The notes beneath the pieces are model-generated. The model saw only the letters and a list, made by a program, of their open reading frames with translations. It had not been told where the DNA came from and did no database searches. The position numbers and the translations under genes were made by a program. Positions 1-12,177 of a stretch of DNA of 64,000 bases are shown here, one piece after another. The stretch comes from Sinotaia quadrata (lineage: Eukaryota > Mollusca > Gastropoda > Architaenioglossa > Viviparidae), in NCBI GenBank assembly GCA_028829895.1, contig CM054180.1:106454135-106518134 (forward strand), given 5' to 3'. Numbering within the stretch: the first letter of the stretch is position 1; the number at the start of each line of letters is the position of its first letter.

Positions 1-1290
1 AAACTTTTAAACACTTTTCAGAGTACGCAGTCGCACAAATATATATATATATTTTAAACAAAAAGAAGTATATAGAAGTAGACGCGAGATTCTATATTCT
101 ACGAAAACAGAAACAAATATCATTAAATTTGTTGAACGAACAGGTGAGTCAGTACGTGAGTACTGAGCTAGAGCGACTAGAGATAGTAAGTCAAGTCCAG
201 CAAGGAACAACAAAATCTAGCCAAGTCTTTTTCTAGTCACACAACCACAAAAGTATATCCTTCACCTGTCCTAGACAAAGCCTGTAGACTGGGTGCCTTC
301 CAAAGTTGTATTTAACTCGTCCGCAGAGACAGAGAGATCATGGGCAACGTTGGGAATTTGCATTCCCAACCAAGGATTATCGGTAGTTTATAATTCACAG
401 TATCGAGATTGGGGAGATAACTCCGGGCTAAATCCACTCGAACTGACACGAATATGACACCAAATTTTGATCTCACACAATCACGTTCGAACACGAACAA
501 AAACGGTCCAACAAGCCAGAGGGATAGGCACGGAGAGATATAGATTCGAACCGCTTGTCCATTCTAATCCGACCGCAACGGAGCATATAACTGACAACGA
601 TAGCCTGTGTTCTGGTCACTGAAACAGCGGGCACATCCGGCCCCTTCTTATAGCGGTTGCCTGGATTAACTGAACTACCGTGGGGAGCGTAGAGCAGGCG
701 CAGATACCAGAACCCCGCGCAGGCGCGCCAGCGGGACTCTCTGTACCGATTCCGAAACACTTTCTGGCTCTTAGCCGTTAATTTTAGCTTGCAGGATTCC
801 AGAAAAATAAGATCGTCCGCTAAAACGGGGGATACAAATCGATTATTGAGAGAGTAAAAGCCCTAGACAGCTGAAGAGAGTGAAAGGGACAAAAATATCT
901 TGAAACAGCCAACAAAACACCTTTGTAGTAATGATCGCTGACACGTTGCCACAGCTTAACAAATGTGTTGCGGTTAATTCATTCCCATCGCACTAACACC
1001 CCCAACCCCCACCCCAAGTGCACTCGAAAAGCAAATAAAGGGCGACAAAGATGGAATATACTTGATTTTGTTCAGTGTAGCACTTTTGCTATTCGTGATA
1101 TCATAAAAGAAAAATGCAAAACAAACTACACGAAATATTCTGTCATGTACGGCATGGACGCTTCGCATTTATATAGCAGCAAAGCAAATGACGTAATCTA
1201 AATGGCTGTATATTCTCGACCGAAATGGTCAAATTTGGTTTAATTTTGTTGTTGTTGTTTTAGTGTGTTTCTCGCTCCTTGAATGTATGC
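1..1290. other. Unique non-coding stretch, no gene seen
   Basis: No recognisable gene. There is a short (AT)n run near 40-53. An open frame of 95 codons on the minus strand at 473-760 lies in a slightly more GC-rich patch, but it matches no family I know and its length is ordinary for chance. Confidence 0.5.
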
Positions 1291-1293
1291 AGT

Positions 1294-1642
1294 GTCGAAA
1301 TATTCAGCATGTTGAAAAACTCTGGCCCAAAAATAGGTCGTCGACTATTCAGTATAGTGAATGACTTTTTTGACCCATAATAATTCGTCGACTATTCAGT
1401 ATGGTGAAAAACTGGCCCATAATAGGTCGTCGACTATTCGGTATAGTGAATGACTTTTTGGGCCCATAATAATTCGTCGACTATTCAGTATGGTGAAAAA
1501 ATATGTGGCCCATAATAGGTCAACTATTCAGTATAGTGAATGACTATTTTGACCCATTATAATTCGTCGACTATTCTGTATAGTGAAAAACTCTGTGGCC
1601 CATTATAGGTCGTCGACTCTTCAGCATAGTGAATGACTTTGT
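1294..1642. repeat. Minisatellite of alternating monomers, about 58 bp each
   Basis: Six to seven monomers share the core GTCGACTATTCAGTATRGTG. They alternate between a type ending in GAATGAC followed by GACCCATAATAATTC and a type ending in GAAAAACT followed by GGCCCATAATAGGTC, so the real period is a dimer of about 116 bp. The core ATTCAGTATAGTGAAT is a near-perfect palindrome with one mismatch. Confidence 0.9.
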
Positions 1643-1904
1643 GGTTTGCAGTAGATTTTAAGCATAGTTTGTAACTGTGCGGCCGGCAGGCCGTGCAAAG
1701 AAGTGTAAAAGTCAATACATTTTTGGAACCAACAATCTTTTTCTGAAGCTCATATAAAAGACTCCATTCCGACTAAAAAGTATTTACAATTTGTTGTATA
1801 CTACAAAGTACGAACAACACTATTTCTGTCAGAATTAGCTTATTTCCACCTTGGTCATTTCTTTCCGGCGAACCTTTACCTTCTAGATGCGATATGAGTG
1901 TATT

Positions 1905-1906
<2 letters not shown>

Positions 1907-1984
<78 letters not shown>

Positions 1985-1986
1985 TG
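1907..1986. repeat. (TG)n microsatellite
   Basis: Almost pure TG repeat with two TT interruptions near its end. The long VCVCV and THTHT open frames across it on both strands are translation artefacts. Confidence 0.98.
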
Positions 1987-2040
1987 TATATGGTGAAATT
2001 GACATTAAAAGTAACACTCGCCAAAATCACATAGTAAATG

Positions 2041-2120
2041 CACACACGCCCGTACGCACACGCACACGCACGTACACACACACACACACACACGCACACA
2101 CACATTGGAGCACACACACA
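2041..2120. repeat. (CA)n-rich microsatellite
   Basis: Impure CA repeat with CGCACA and CGTACA variants. It lies about 55 bp after the TG array at 1907-1986, so on one strand the two are complementary and could fold back on each other. Confidence 0.9.
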
Positions 2121-2799
2121 ATATTTCTTTAACAAAGTGACACCACATGTTACGCGACGAGACTAAAAAATAAAAATAACTCATCCGTTTATGCTCCTTT
2201 TGTGGTGTAACACAAGGTAAGTACAGGCGTTACTCAATACAAGCGATTGGTAACCATTTGTTTGCACCTGTTGAATAGGCAACATTACTGCATTTTCAAC
2301 AACAACCAACAAAAAAAAAACTTTTAAAAGCGCACGCGCGAGGACATTGATTCTGGAACCTCTGTTAAGCATTTGATTTGTGCTTTATAGTAAACATCCA
2401 AAACGTTTTGTCGTTAATATCCATTTCAGTCTTTGACAGGTCATCAAGCGCGACACTAGGCTCATATTACCGAGATAAGGGGAGGGCGTTCACTTTTCTC
2501 CACAATTTAATTTAATTTCTTCTTTTTTTTTTTCTTTTTTTTTTTTGGGAAGAGGGTCACCGCGTTCAGATCTGACGCGCTACGCTTCCCCACAGTGCCG
2601 AAAATAGCAATGCCAGAACCAGCAGGCAGAACGAATTTACGGCTTCAAGCATTCTAAAAGTTTTCTGACGGCTACTGAAAATGTTCGACGCGCTGACTAG
2701 GGAAACGGCCGCCTTACGAGGTCTGGCCACACACATATAGCTGTTGTTGGAACTTAAGATATAACTATTTTTTTTGACAGCCACTGAGCCACCAGGCCA
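2121..2799. other. Unique non-coding stretch with poly-T
   Basis: No supported gene. Poly-T runs at about 2521-2547. A 72-codon minus-strand frame at 2566-2784 is not recognisable. Confidence 0.5.
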
Positions 2800-3410
2800 T
2801 GATATCTCGTATGCTGCCGGTCAAAATGTCTCCCATGTTCAACGGTCATGTTGTTTCAATGGCATTTAGGTCAGTTTGAGGTAAGGTCTGTCGATCAAGC
2901 TGTGCCAAGACCCATTGTTTGTACCATGGCTAATCACGTGTGTTATGGCCCATCATTCAAAGGTATGAATGGCATTTTGATCCAGGATGTCCCGTGACCC
3001 CTAGGTTAAAGTCATGGCATACGGTGTCTCATGGCTCATAGGTTCAGGTCATGGCATACCTGTCAGATTGTCTTAAGGGGCACATCGTTCAAACTGTCCT
3101 GCGAGCGTCATGGCACATTGGTCAAGTTAGTTCTTGGGCTCAGGTGTGTCCATTCATTGTCCATTGGTTAAGCTGTCTTGTAGCTTACGGACCAAGTTGT
3201 CTCGTGGCCCATGCATCAGTTTCTCTTGTGACCTGTTGGCTAAGTTGACGCATGATCCTCTTGGCCCAAAACTTCAGTCATTTCGTGGCCCATTGCTTTA
3301 GCTGTCCCATAACTCATCCTACAAATTACCTCGTCGCCCGTCAGTCAAGTGTCTCAAGACACATCAGTCATGATATCTCAGGTCCACTTGATCGAGTTAT
3401 CTCGAAATTA
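2800..3410. repeat. Old degenerate minisatellite, unit about 27-30 bp
   Basis: Repeated diverged segments follow the pattern TGTCTCRTGGCCCAT followed by GGTCAAGTT. Examples are near 3025, 3070, 3095, 3165, 3197, 3275 and 3305. Units vary in length and sequence, which indicates an old array. The short open frames at 3051-3248 and 3252-3488 are by-products of it. Confidence 0.75.
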
Positions 3411-4632
3411 TTAGAAGCAATCGCTAAAGAGATCGGGATCTCCTTATCGTGTGTATTAATAACTCACCAATTCTTTGCCCCTTGGTGAATAATTGTGAGC
3501 AGCTCCCAGTTAAGCATATTATACAATTCTCATTCTTTATTATTTTCAAACATATCACTTCTTCCTGTAGATTCTCTAAATGCTAAAGGCATCGAAAGAT
3601 TAGCGAACAGTAAAAGGCCTTTTTAAAATGTTTAATAATAAAAATAAGAAATATAATACACATAAAAAATAAAGAAATAAAATATAAAGAAGTTCGTGGT
3701 TTCCATACGGAAGATTTTCTTCTGAATGGACACATTTTGGACAAATTACGGACAGTTACGATGAATTGAGATGAGGCTGGGTGTGTTCGGCTAAGCCACC
3801 TCACTGGCGATAATGGCAATGTGAAGGTACTTGACGTCATAAGATGACGCTTGTACAAGACGCATTATTCATACCTAATTAAAACAGTGCAAAGGATTAG
3901 CTAGGGAAAGACAGTTTGGTCTGAGACTGTCAAAATAGATGCCAAAGCTTCTCTAAGTACACGTCTGGCAGCGTGGTTTCTGACTGTCTGGAAATGGTAA
4001 TTCACAAAGATCAAGCCGGATTATGCCGAGATGAGCCTTGCTAAATCCATAGGACCCAAAAATGACTAGGTCCCGGTCGCAAACCAACTACGGATTCTCA
4101 CCTTTCCACTCAGAAAATAATCTATTCCTTCGCCCATTACTTGAAGCATTATAATAATATATGATATGTTAACTATGATAAATGAATTATGATCCAGACA
4201 TAAAATGTATGCTTTTCTTCGTCATAGTGAACGAGAATGCCGTATTGCAGTGAAAGCGTGTGCCTTTAACCAGCGTGTGCCTTTAACCACATGAAAGCAG
4301 GATTGTATGCTTACTTAATTTGCCTTCAAGTATGACGTCACGCCACTAGTGCGCGCATAAGATTTAAAGAGCCAATGGCGGGTACATTGCAAATTGTCGT
4401 TATTATCGTACCTCCACATGCGTACTTTATAGGCTTGGTATTGTTAATGACGTCAGTAAAAGAATGAGAAAATGCAAGACGACAAAATATCAAATAAACA
4501 TATAATATGATGCGAATTGTCGATTTTTACACTTCACAGGTGACTATTTAGTGTCACTAAGTAAACTTTTATTTCCTCATCCAACACAAACTTGTTTTTC
4601 ATCAGCCATTGTCTAGAACAACTGTGCGATGA
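3411..4632. other. Unique stretch with CRE palindromes
   Basis: No gene recognised. A 17-bp direct duplication with core GTGTGCCTTTAACC lies at about 4255-4289. Three exact TGACGTCA palindromes lie at 3832-3839, 4333-4340 and 4448-4455. Confidence 0.5.
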
Positions 4633-4636
4633 TGAG

Positions 4637-4638
4637 TG

Positions 4639-4669
<31 letters not shown>

Positions 4670-4711
4670 GTGTGTGTGTGTGTGTGTGTATGTGTGTGTA
4701 TATGTGTGTGT
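4637..4711. repeat. (TG)n microsatellite
   Basis: TG repeat with GGTGTGG and TATGTG interruptions. Confidence 0.97.
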
Positions 4712-5640
4712 CTGAATGGGAGAGGGGGGAATTATAAGTGTGCGTTAAAAATGTTTTAAATAACTATTAATAATTATGTCAAGGTGTAGTTATCGACATT
4801 AACATATCTAAATAAATACATAAGTAAACAAACGAACAAATACACAAAAGAAATATAAATAAATAAATACATTTGGATTAAACACCACAGCATTAACATT
4901 TTCCTCATCTTTCGCCAGTCTTCAATATGGGAACAAAAGAAAGAGAGAAGAAAGCAGTGAATTTTATTCTCTCTGTTCCGTCTTCCAAAACATTCACCGC
5001 CACTCAAACGTCCATTGATCTACAGACCGTTAAATATCAACACCGTATGACGTGTCTGTGTCAAAAATACAGTTATCTCCCTTACTAAACTAGTTTATAG
5101 AGGGTGTTGCTCTGTAGGAAAATACCGGATTTTGTGCCGATGACGTCTGAATGACGTAGGTGGTTGGAGAGGTCGAAAGAAAAATGGGATTCCCGTGCTA
5201 GTAGTAATCACGGCAAACCCTGGGCCGCGCCAATCAATTTAACGGCGGACGTTCCAATCGATATAAGCGAAGCGATCTTGTGCCGCGTAACCTTTCTCAA
5301 ATGTTTGGACGTCCATCTTCTGAAGGGCGGGGTGGGTGGGAGAGGGAGGCATCGAACAGTACAGAAGCTTTTATTGAGACGATGCAAAGTAAATACTGAC
5401 GGGAATAAAGGTGTATGGATTTATTTAAACATTCTTCTTTGTTGTTAGATAAAACTTTATTTAGAGTTTATTGGGCACTTAGAGCTTCAAATCAAGACTG
5501 ACGTCACGAGAGGGCAGTTTTAAAATTGAGACAAATGAGTCTGTTAACGATGCAGATTTAATAGAGATATATTTAAATTTATTTCTTTGTAGTCAGTTCT
5601 CCTAAAGAACTCAACTTAAAGGAAGAAAAGACAAAGAACC
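4712..5640. other. Unique stretch with a CpG-richer island
   Basis: The segment at about 5120-5400 has more CpG than its surroundings, with GGGCCGCGCCAATC near 5222 and GGGCGGGG near 5325. A TGACGTCA lies at 5499-5506. A 94-codon plus-strand frame at 5164-5448 begins with TTG, not ATG, and is not recognisable. The stretch could be a promoter or first exon for the possible exon near 5776-6056, but that is speculative. Confidence 0.3.
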
Positions 5641-5654
5641 AAACACAATCTCTC

Positions 5655-5758
5655 CTGTGTGCTTTCTCTCTGTTACTCTCTGGTTTTTCTGTCTTTGTCA
5701 CACTCTTTCTCTTTGTTACTGTCTGGTTTTTCTCTCTTTGTCACACTCTTTCTCTCCC
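5655..5758. repeat. Pyrimidine-rich tandem duplication, about 50 bp unit
   Basis: Two copies of a segment containing CTGGTTTTTCTSTCTTTGTC followed by ACACTCTTTCTC. This T/C-rich tract runs into TTCTTCATGTCACAG at 5761-5775, which resembles a strong 3' splice acceptor. Confidence 0.8.
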
Positions 5759-5775
5759 TTTTCTTCATGTCACAG

Positions 5776-6056
5776 ACGGAAAACCGATAAAAACTGTCAG
5801 GGTTCCATGAAGTTTTCGTGAGTTCTCACACAGTCCACGAAATTTTACAGAGTAAGTCACTTTTCAAAGTTCGTAGAAGAGCCACGCCCAGCGGTTCCAT
5901 GGACAGAGAGATGCATTGCGCACCTAAAGAAGATTTGTGCGTCTACCATGTAACTGGTGTCAAGAGTGATGGAACTGTTGTAAATCGAGCATTTGTACAC
6001 GTACACTGTGATTCTCTCGTGATGAGAATGAAGGAGGACTTAATTCAGGACTAATT
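5776..6056 (+). CDS. Possible terminal exon or small ORF, unknown product
   Basis: The frame is open from about 5791 to a TAA at 6054-6056. The first in-frame ATG is at 5899, which would give a 51-residue product ending ...KEDLIQD. The peptide has a mixed, protein-like composition, including RRRATPSGSMDRE and VYHVTGVKSDGT. It follows a long pyrimidine tract and a CACAG acceptor-like site at 5771-5775. However, the frame has a stop at 5788-5790, so splicing at that acceptor would need the other acceptor-like sites at about 5833 or 5845. I recognise no family. It could be a real 3' exon or chance. Confidence 0.22.
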
Positions 6057-6259
6057 ATACACACTGATAGACATTTTTTAACTAGAGCCAACTTTTAATG
6101 TGAACATTTAGAGAAGGAATTGTAACTTGCGACATACATTGTCATAAATGCAAATTGAAAACGCAAATTGGAAGGTCTTATGGCTTGTTATTTGGAACAA
6201 AAATGGCCGTAGAAATGGTAACAGCGGTGACGTTTGTTATCTGTTTCGTCTTTCTGTCT

Positions 6260-6540
6260 GTTTCTCTAAAGTTTCGGCCAGAATCCTTTTAAGATGACTT
6301 TTGTGAGTAAAAACAAATTTGGGCCAGAATCCTTAGAAGATGACGTGCGAGCAAAAACAAATTTGGGCCAGAATCTAGATGACTAGGTGAAAGTAAACAA
6401 GTTTGGGCCAGAATCCTTGTAAGATGACTTGTGAACAAAAACAACTTTGGGCCAGAATCCTTAGAAGATGACTTGTGAATAAAACCAAATTTGGGCCAGA
6501 ATGCTCATAAGATGACTAGGTGAAAGTAAACAAGTTTGAG
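6260..6540. repeat. Minisatellite, unit about 45-50 bp
   Basis: Six copies with the core TTTGGGCCAGAATCCTTAGA followed by AGATGACTTGTGA and A-rich spacers. Some copies instead carry GACTAGGTGAAAGTAAACAAG, giving two alternating subtypes. Confidence 0.9.
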
Positions 6541-9300
6541 GCAAGACCTTTACACTTTTCTGCACTTGATGCATGACATGTTTCATTTGTATGTTTCTCT
6601 TTCAGTCTGTCAAGAATGAACGTGATAAGTGATCACAAACACCTCCTTTTATTTATTTAATAAAATTCGGCAGCTGTTGCCGTGTGCACACAAACGTCCA
6701 AACCAAACTTTCTGGAATAATTCCCTTCTCGGAGACCAGCCACCTGTTCTAGCGAAGTGCCGGGAAAAAATCTATTGTTTGATTGGTTTAGCTTCATGCA
6801 CCTGTAAAGAGAGAAGCATAAAACTTTTATGTTAATTAAAAAGAAAAATGGTGAAGGGGGTTTGAGCTTTAGTTATTAACCTTATTCAGTTGTGATTAGA
6901 ATAAATACACATATACGAAACTAGCTTTAGCTTGAATAAAATAAAGATTCACCTCAAGCTGTGGCAGTGTATTCCCGGATTGTAAGTGATTGAAGTGTTG
7001 GAGCCATTGTAGAGGTGGTGAATGAAAGTGATATTTTGTGATGAGACAATCTTGACCTCGTGGCGCACGCATAAAATCTTTTATTTTATTTCTTTTGTTG
7101 TCACAACTGATCGTGATTGTAGTAAGAAGGTTTTTGCATGACGACTGGAACAGAATGACTGAGCATAAATTAAATGTGTTCATGATGTGAAGTACATGCA
7201 AGCAAGATGCATTGACCTTAATCCTCGGAGTTGAACGTTTTGATTATGAGATTATTAAATTCATCTTGTACATGCATTTGAATATGGCACCATCCACTGA
7301 ATATTTCTTGGTTAATGTCGACACTTACGATTATTTGACAAAAATACCTTAATTTCAGTTGTTGGTTTTTTTTTTTTAAACCATTCTTCACTTTCAGTAA
7401 CCGGAAATGTTTGCTCCAGTAAGCGAGGATGGGTGGATGAAGGAGCAGTGAATGAGTTTGTACTTGAAGACCCGTGTGAATGTAGCGACTTAGGTGTTAC
7501 ACATACGAATGAAATTTAGGGCAATATGACTGCATAATAAATAATTAAACACATTCTTGCCATAACAAAATTTAACCAGGAGATTAGGACTGGGGAATAC
7601 TGGAGCCCACTATAAGAGAGAGAAAAATATTAACGATTATTATGACGTAAATAATAATGACAGTATGATATTTAATAAAGTGAATACATTTCAGAAATCC
7701 TTCCTCATTACGTTTATATTTTTAGATGTGTATACGTACTTTTGTGAGAACATAGCAATGATTAAATTGCGTATTTAAAGGGACAGGACTGTTTTTCTTA
7801 CACTTAATAATATATGGTACATTTATAACGCCTATAATGCGTTAAAGACGGGTTATTTTACAATGTTTAAGCATAAGGTCAAAGGCCTAAGAATTATATT
7901 AGGCACGTTCATGTCTAAAACACTACCACACCACCCAAGATTTTATTGTGTAAAAATGAGTATTGTCTTTCGTACTTTTAATAACTATTACATGCATTTA
8001 AGGACGGATGTTCGTGTCTGTGAGAACTGAACTGTGAGCATGCACAGACTGAATAGCCCGCGTGTGAGGACGGTTGAAATCTATTAAACCAGGAAGCAGT
8101 TGCCATAGCTACTACAAGTTCAAACACATTTCAAGAAATGGTTCCGCCCGACCCTGCTACCTTTGAATTTCCATGCAATGAAAATTCGGCAAGATGGCTG
8201 GCTGTAGCTTCAAGGCGTGTAATGAAAATACTTGTGGGCCTTTGATTACATCTTTACCAGCGTTACTTTATAGCCAGTAAGTAAGATGCATGGTCTGCAT
8301 TTTAGTTCATAGGGCTTAAATAGAACGGCACTCCCCCCCCCCCACTCCCCCTTTCAAAAAGGACGTTCACAAACACGGGGCACTTTTTATTTCATTTGAA
8401 AAGAAAAAGTTCTGACGTCATTCTGCCAAAATGGAAAAGAGTCACATGAAGGCGCCGAATTCAAGCAAAATGTAAGAAGAAAAATGGGGGAAAAGGTTAA
8501 GGATTACTGATTAATTTCGATTTTTAAAGAGAGAGAGAGAGAAAAAAAAAAAAGTAATGACTGGATTGCACTTACTTCAGGCGAGCAGTGGCAACTGCTA
8601 AAGGAGAAGAAAAACTATTGCGACGTCACGTGCTCGGATACAGGGACATTAAGTTCTCTATTTTGGGCCAGAATTCCTGGAGTTGACGCTCCATTCCCCT
8701 AATGAATAGCTGCGAAATTCTATTTTTAGAGCAGCAACTCCGCCGTGGGGGTGGGACTGACAAGCGAAGGTCATTCAACACGTTCCTGCTTTCCCTGGAC
8801 AGATTATATTGCGTACGGAAGTCAGATCCAGCAAAGCTTGGAGAGTGCCAGTTTTGCCCTGAATGACGTGATTTTAATTCAGTCTTTAAAGTTCCAATGT
8901 ACGTATGCATTATGAAGGCACGACAAACGATATACGCTCCGCTATATTTCTTTTTTTAATATATATTAATTTGAATCAATATTGTTTTCTAATTTCTAAA
9001 ATTTTCGTTTATAAACAGTATATTTTTTATTTATTTTTTTTTTTTTTACAGATGTAGTATATATTTATCATTAAAAGTTTTTGCAGCTTTACTATTTGCA
9101 GATGAGTGTGATAATAGGGATAACTGATGTTTAACAACTTGACCAACTGACTGGTTTTACCTCTAAAATGTATAAAATTAATTAAGAAATACTTACATTT
9201 ATGTTTCAATTAACAAATGATATATTTACCAAAATATTTATTTACTAATTGATTCTCTATATTTCCCACCAACTGAATATTTCTGTACAAGATTAATTGA
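6541..9300. other. AT-rich unique stretch, no gene seen
   Basis: No supported gene. Minor features are a poly-C run near 8333-8345, a short GA run at 8529-8541, an exact TGACGTCA at 8413-8420 and an AAGATGGC (YY1-like) motif near 8191. A 94-codon minus-strand frame at 8626-8910 has a plausible composition but is unrecognised. Confidence 0.45.
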
Positions 9301-9412
9301 TTTATTGATTTGTAATTCGTGAGTTTGAATGAAGGGCTAATGTGTATTTATTCAGAGCTTAAATTATTTATTGATTTGTAATTCGTGAGTAAGAATCAAG
9401 GGCTAACTTATG
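9301..9412. repeat. Direct duplication, about 70 bp period
   Basis: Two copies of ATTTATTGATTTGTAATTCG followed by TGAGT, then AAGGGCTAA, near 9300 and 9370. Confidence 0.75.
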
Positions 9413-9539
9413 TCTCTTCGGAGTCCACAGTAATTTTGAGAATAGAGAAAGCAAGAGGGACGAAAATAACATTATTAATACATACACTCGTATAACCTTA
9501 CTCTTGTACATTTGCAGGAGAGGAATGTACTTTAAAATC

Positions 9540-10400
9540 TTAAACTCTTGTTCTTTTAGAAACTTAAGCTCTTGTTGCTTTAGAAACTTAAGATCTCGAA
9601 CATATCCTCTTGTTGCTTTAGAAACTTAAGATCTTAAGCATATCCTCTTGTTGCTTTAGAAACTTAAGATCTCGAACATAAGCTCTTGTTGATTTAGAAA
9701 CTTAAGATCTTGAACTTAAGTTCTGGTTGCTTAAGTCCCAGATATTTTTACTTTAGAAACTTAAGATCTTGTCGCTTTAGAAACTTAAAATCTTGAACTT
9801 AAGCCCTTGTTGCTTTAGGAACTTAAGATCCTGTTGCTTTAGAAACTTAAGAACTTGTTGCTTTAGAAACTTGAGATATTGAACGTAAGCTCTTATTCCT
9901 TTAGAAACTTGAGATCTTGAACATAGGCTCTTGCTGCTTTAGAAACTTGAGATCTTGAACGTAAGCTCTTGTTGCTTTAGAAACTTAAGATGTTGAATGT
10001 AAGCTCTTGTTGTTTTAGAAACTGAAGATCTTGAACTTAAGCTCTTGTTGCTTTAAAAACTTATGATTTTGAACTTAAGATCTTATTGTTTTATACATTT
10101 GGGATCTTGCTGCTCTAGACACTTAGGATCTTGTTGCTTTAGAAACTTAAGATCTTGCTGCTTTAAAAACTTGAGATCTTCGTGTTTTAGAAGCTTGAGA
10201 TCTTGTTATTTTAGGACCTTGGAATCTTGTTATTTTAGAACATTGAAGTCTTCTTATTTTAGAAGCTTAAAATCTTGTTAATTTATACGCTTAAGATCTA
10301 GTTACTGTAGAAGTTTTAGATCTTATTGTTTTAGAAGATTTAGATCGTACAGCATTAGGATTTCTAGGTCTTACTGCTGTAGAAGATTTGAAGCTAGGTC
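9540..10400. repeat. Minisatellite switching from 38-bp to 24-bp units
   Basis: The array is built on TTGCTTTAGAAACTTAAGATC. The left part (about 9540-10080) mostly uses a unit of about 38 bp that adds a TTGAACTTAAGCTC-type segment; the right part (about 10080-10400) uses about 13 exact 24-bp units. Because 24 is divisible by three, the right part is open in one frame at 10063-10281 and gives an eight-residue repeat (LRSCCFRN type). That frame is most likely not a gene. BglII-like AGATCT palindromes recur through the array. Confidence 0.95.
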
Positions 10401-10456
10401 ACTAAAGGCGGAGAGTCATATCTCACAAGAGATTTATTTTGCAAAGTGCGGTATGG

Positions 10457-10735
10457 ATCATTGTCACGTTCATTACTGTTAATTGGTACAGATCGTTGAC
10501 AATTTCGCTACTGTTAATCGGTATAGATAATTGGCAATTTCCCTACTGTTAATCGGTATAGATAATTGGCAATTTCCCTACTGTTAATCGGTATAGATCA
10601 CTGACAATTTCACTACTATTAATCGGTATAGATCATTAGCAATTTCTCTACTGTTAATTGGTACAGTTATTGACACGTTCACTGCTGTAAATTGTTACAG
10701 ATCAGTGACACGTTCAGTACCGTTATGTAAGCGAG
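10457..10735. repeat. Minisatellite, 35-bp unit, about 8 copies
   Basis: The unit begins CTACTGTTAATCGGTATAGA and continues TAATTGGCAATTTCC. Central copies are nearly identical and the outer copies are more diverged, for example GACACGTTC in place of GGCAATTTC. Confidence 0.95.
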
Positions 10736-11095
10736 AGACTCATAATCCCTCTTTCCTAACAAATAATTTGTTACATTTATTATACCGCGCAATGGTTAGA
10801 AAATCATGACCCGGAACTGTTGGAGAATAATACGACACAGACAATCCGGTATTATGCAATGATTAATATTGCCATGACGTCACCTCTTATTATGAATAAA
10901 CAAACACTACAGTAACTTTATTAAATTATGCTTCAATTCGTGAGTCAAATTCCTATCTTAAAAAATAGTATGAGCAAGAGTAAGTGATAATGAAAACTGA
11001 ACAAATTCGCAAGAAAGCTTTTACTGATCTGTTCCAAAATGGCGCTTCACAAGGTTCTTAATGAAATGTTCGCAAATGATTGTTTCCAAGGGATC
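10736..11095. other. Unique stretch, no gene seen
   Basis: Nothing recognised apart from an exact TGACGTCA at 10875-10882. Confidence 0.5.
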
Positions 11096-11096
11096 G

Positions 11097-11131
<35 letters not shown>
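11096..11131. repeat. (TGAT)n microsatellite
   Basis: About eight perfect GATT/ATTG tetranucleotide units. Confidence 0.97.
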
Positions 11132-12020
11132 TCTGCAACGTGTACACATGCACACCATCAGTTGCCTTCACCTGGTCACCGGAGACGTCAGATCGATAGT
11201 CACGTCTGGTTCACTTCTCTTGACGCTGTCGTTGAGTTGCAGGGTCTCTCTGAACACGTCATCTGTATATTTAGAAACAACTTTTCCCCAAAGTTAAACA
11301 TGCGAAACAACCAAGAAATAGCTTCTCTTGAAGTTATCACGTCAAACCATTATCATTTGTGCGAAGAAATAAACTTTACCTTAAGCCATTCAAGGGAGGA
11401 AAAAAAAAATATATATACAGTGTACCACGAGACTTAATCAAGCAACAAACACCTGAGTCATACAACAACAAAATTCATGGCCCATTAGTGAAACATTGAG
11501 AAAAAGAATAACACTAAATTTCAGCACTTTACAACAGTTACGTCATACACAAGATGGTGGCTGCGAGAAATACGTTGGCCACTGTGTAACAATGACGGAA
11601 GTCACTCACGTTGTGGAGACACGTGAGTATTTGCGTTGGTGTTTTTGCGCATACGATATTTTCCAAAATCGAAAATCCCAGTCACGATCGAAGCATCAAA
11701 TGGTTTGTCCTTTCTATAAATGTGAAAATTAAAAATAATTAAATAGACGGTAATGCAAGAACACAGTATGAAAAAGGCCAAGCTATATGCAGCAGTCTGA
11801 GAAACAATAAATTATTTCAGTCAGAGTTTGTGACTGCGAGTGGTATAAACCCGAAAACGAGAAAAACAAACGCAAACAGGAAAAAACCCACCTCCACAAT
11901 GAATGATGACCTTCAATAAACAATGGCCTTGTGGTTCAATCAGTACAGACCTTAAAGAAAATCGCGGTTAAGGATGCAGTTGTGCAATAAAAGCGAAATA
12001 GTATTATGACGAAATAAAAT
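11132..12020. other. Unique stretch with two unsupported small ORFs
   Basis: Plus-strand open frames lie at 11126-11437 (103 codons, starting inside the TGAT repeat) and 11496-11732 (78 codons). Neither shows a family motif. An AAGATGGTGGC motif near 11552 resembles a YY1 site. Confidence 0.35.
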
Positions 12021-12025
12021 TAAAG

Positions 12026-12036
12026 GTGTGTGTGCG

Positions 12037-12070
<34 letters not shown>

Positions 12071-12177
12071 ATGTATGTGTGTATTTGTGTGTGCGTGTGT
12101 ACGTGTGTATTTATTTGTGTGTATGTGTGTGTGTGTTTGCATGTGTGTTTATGTGTCTGTTTTTTGTTTGTGTATGA

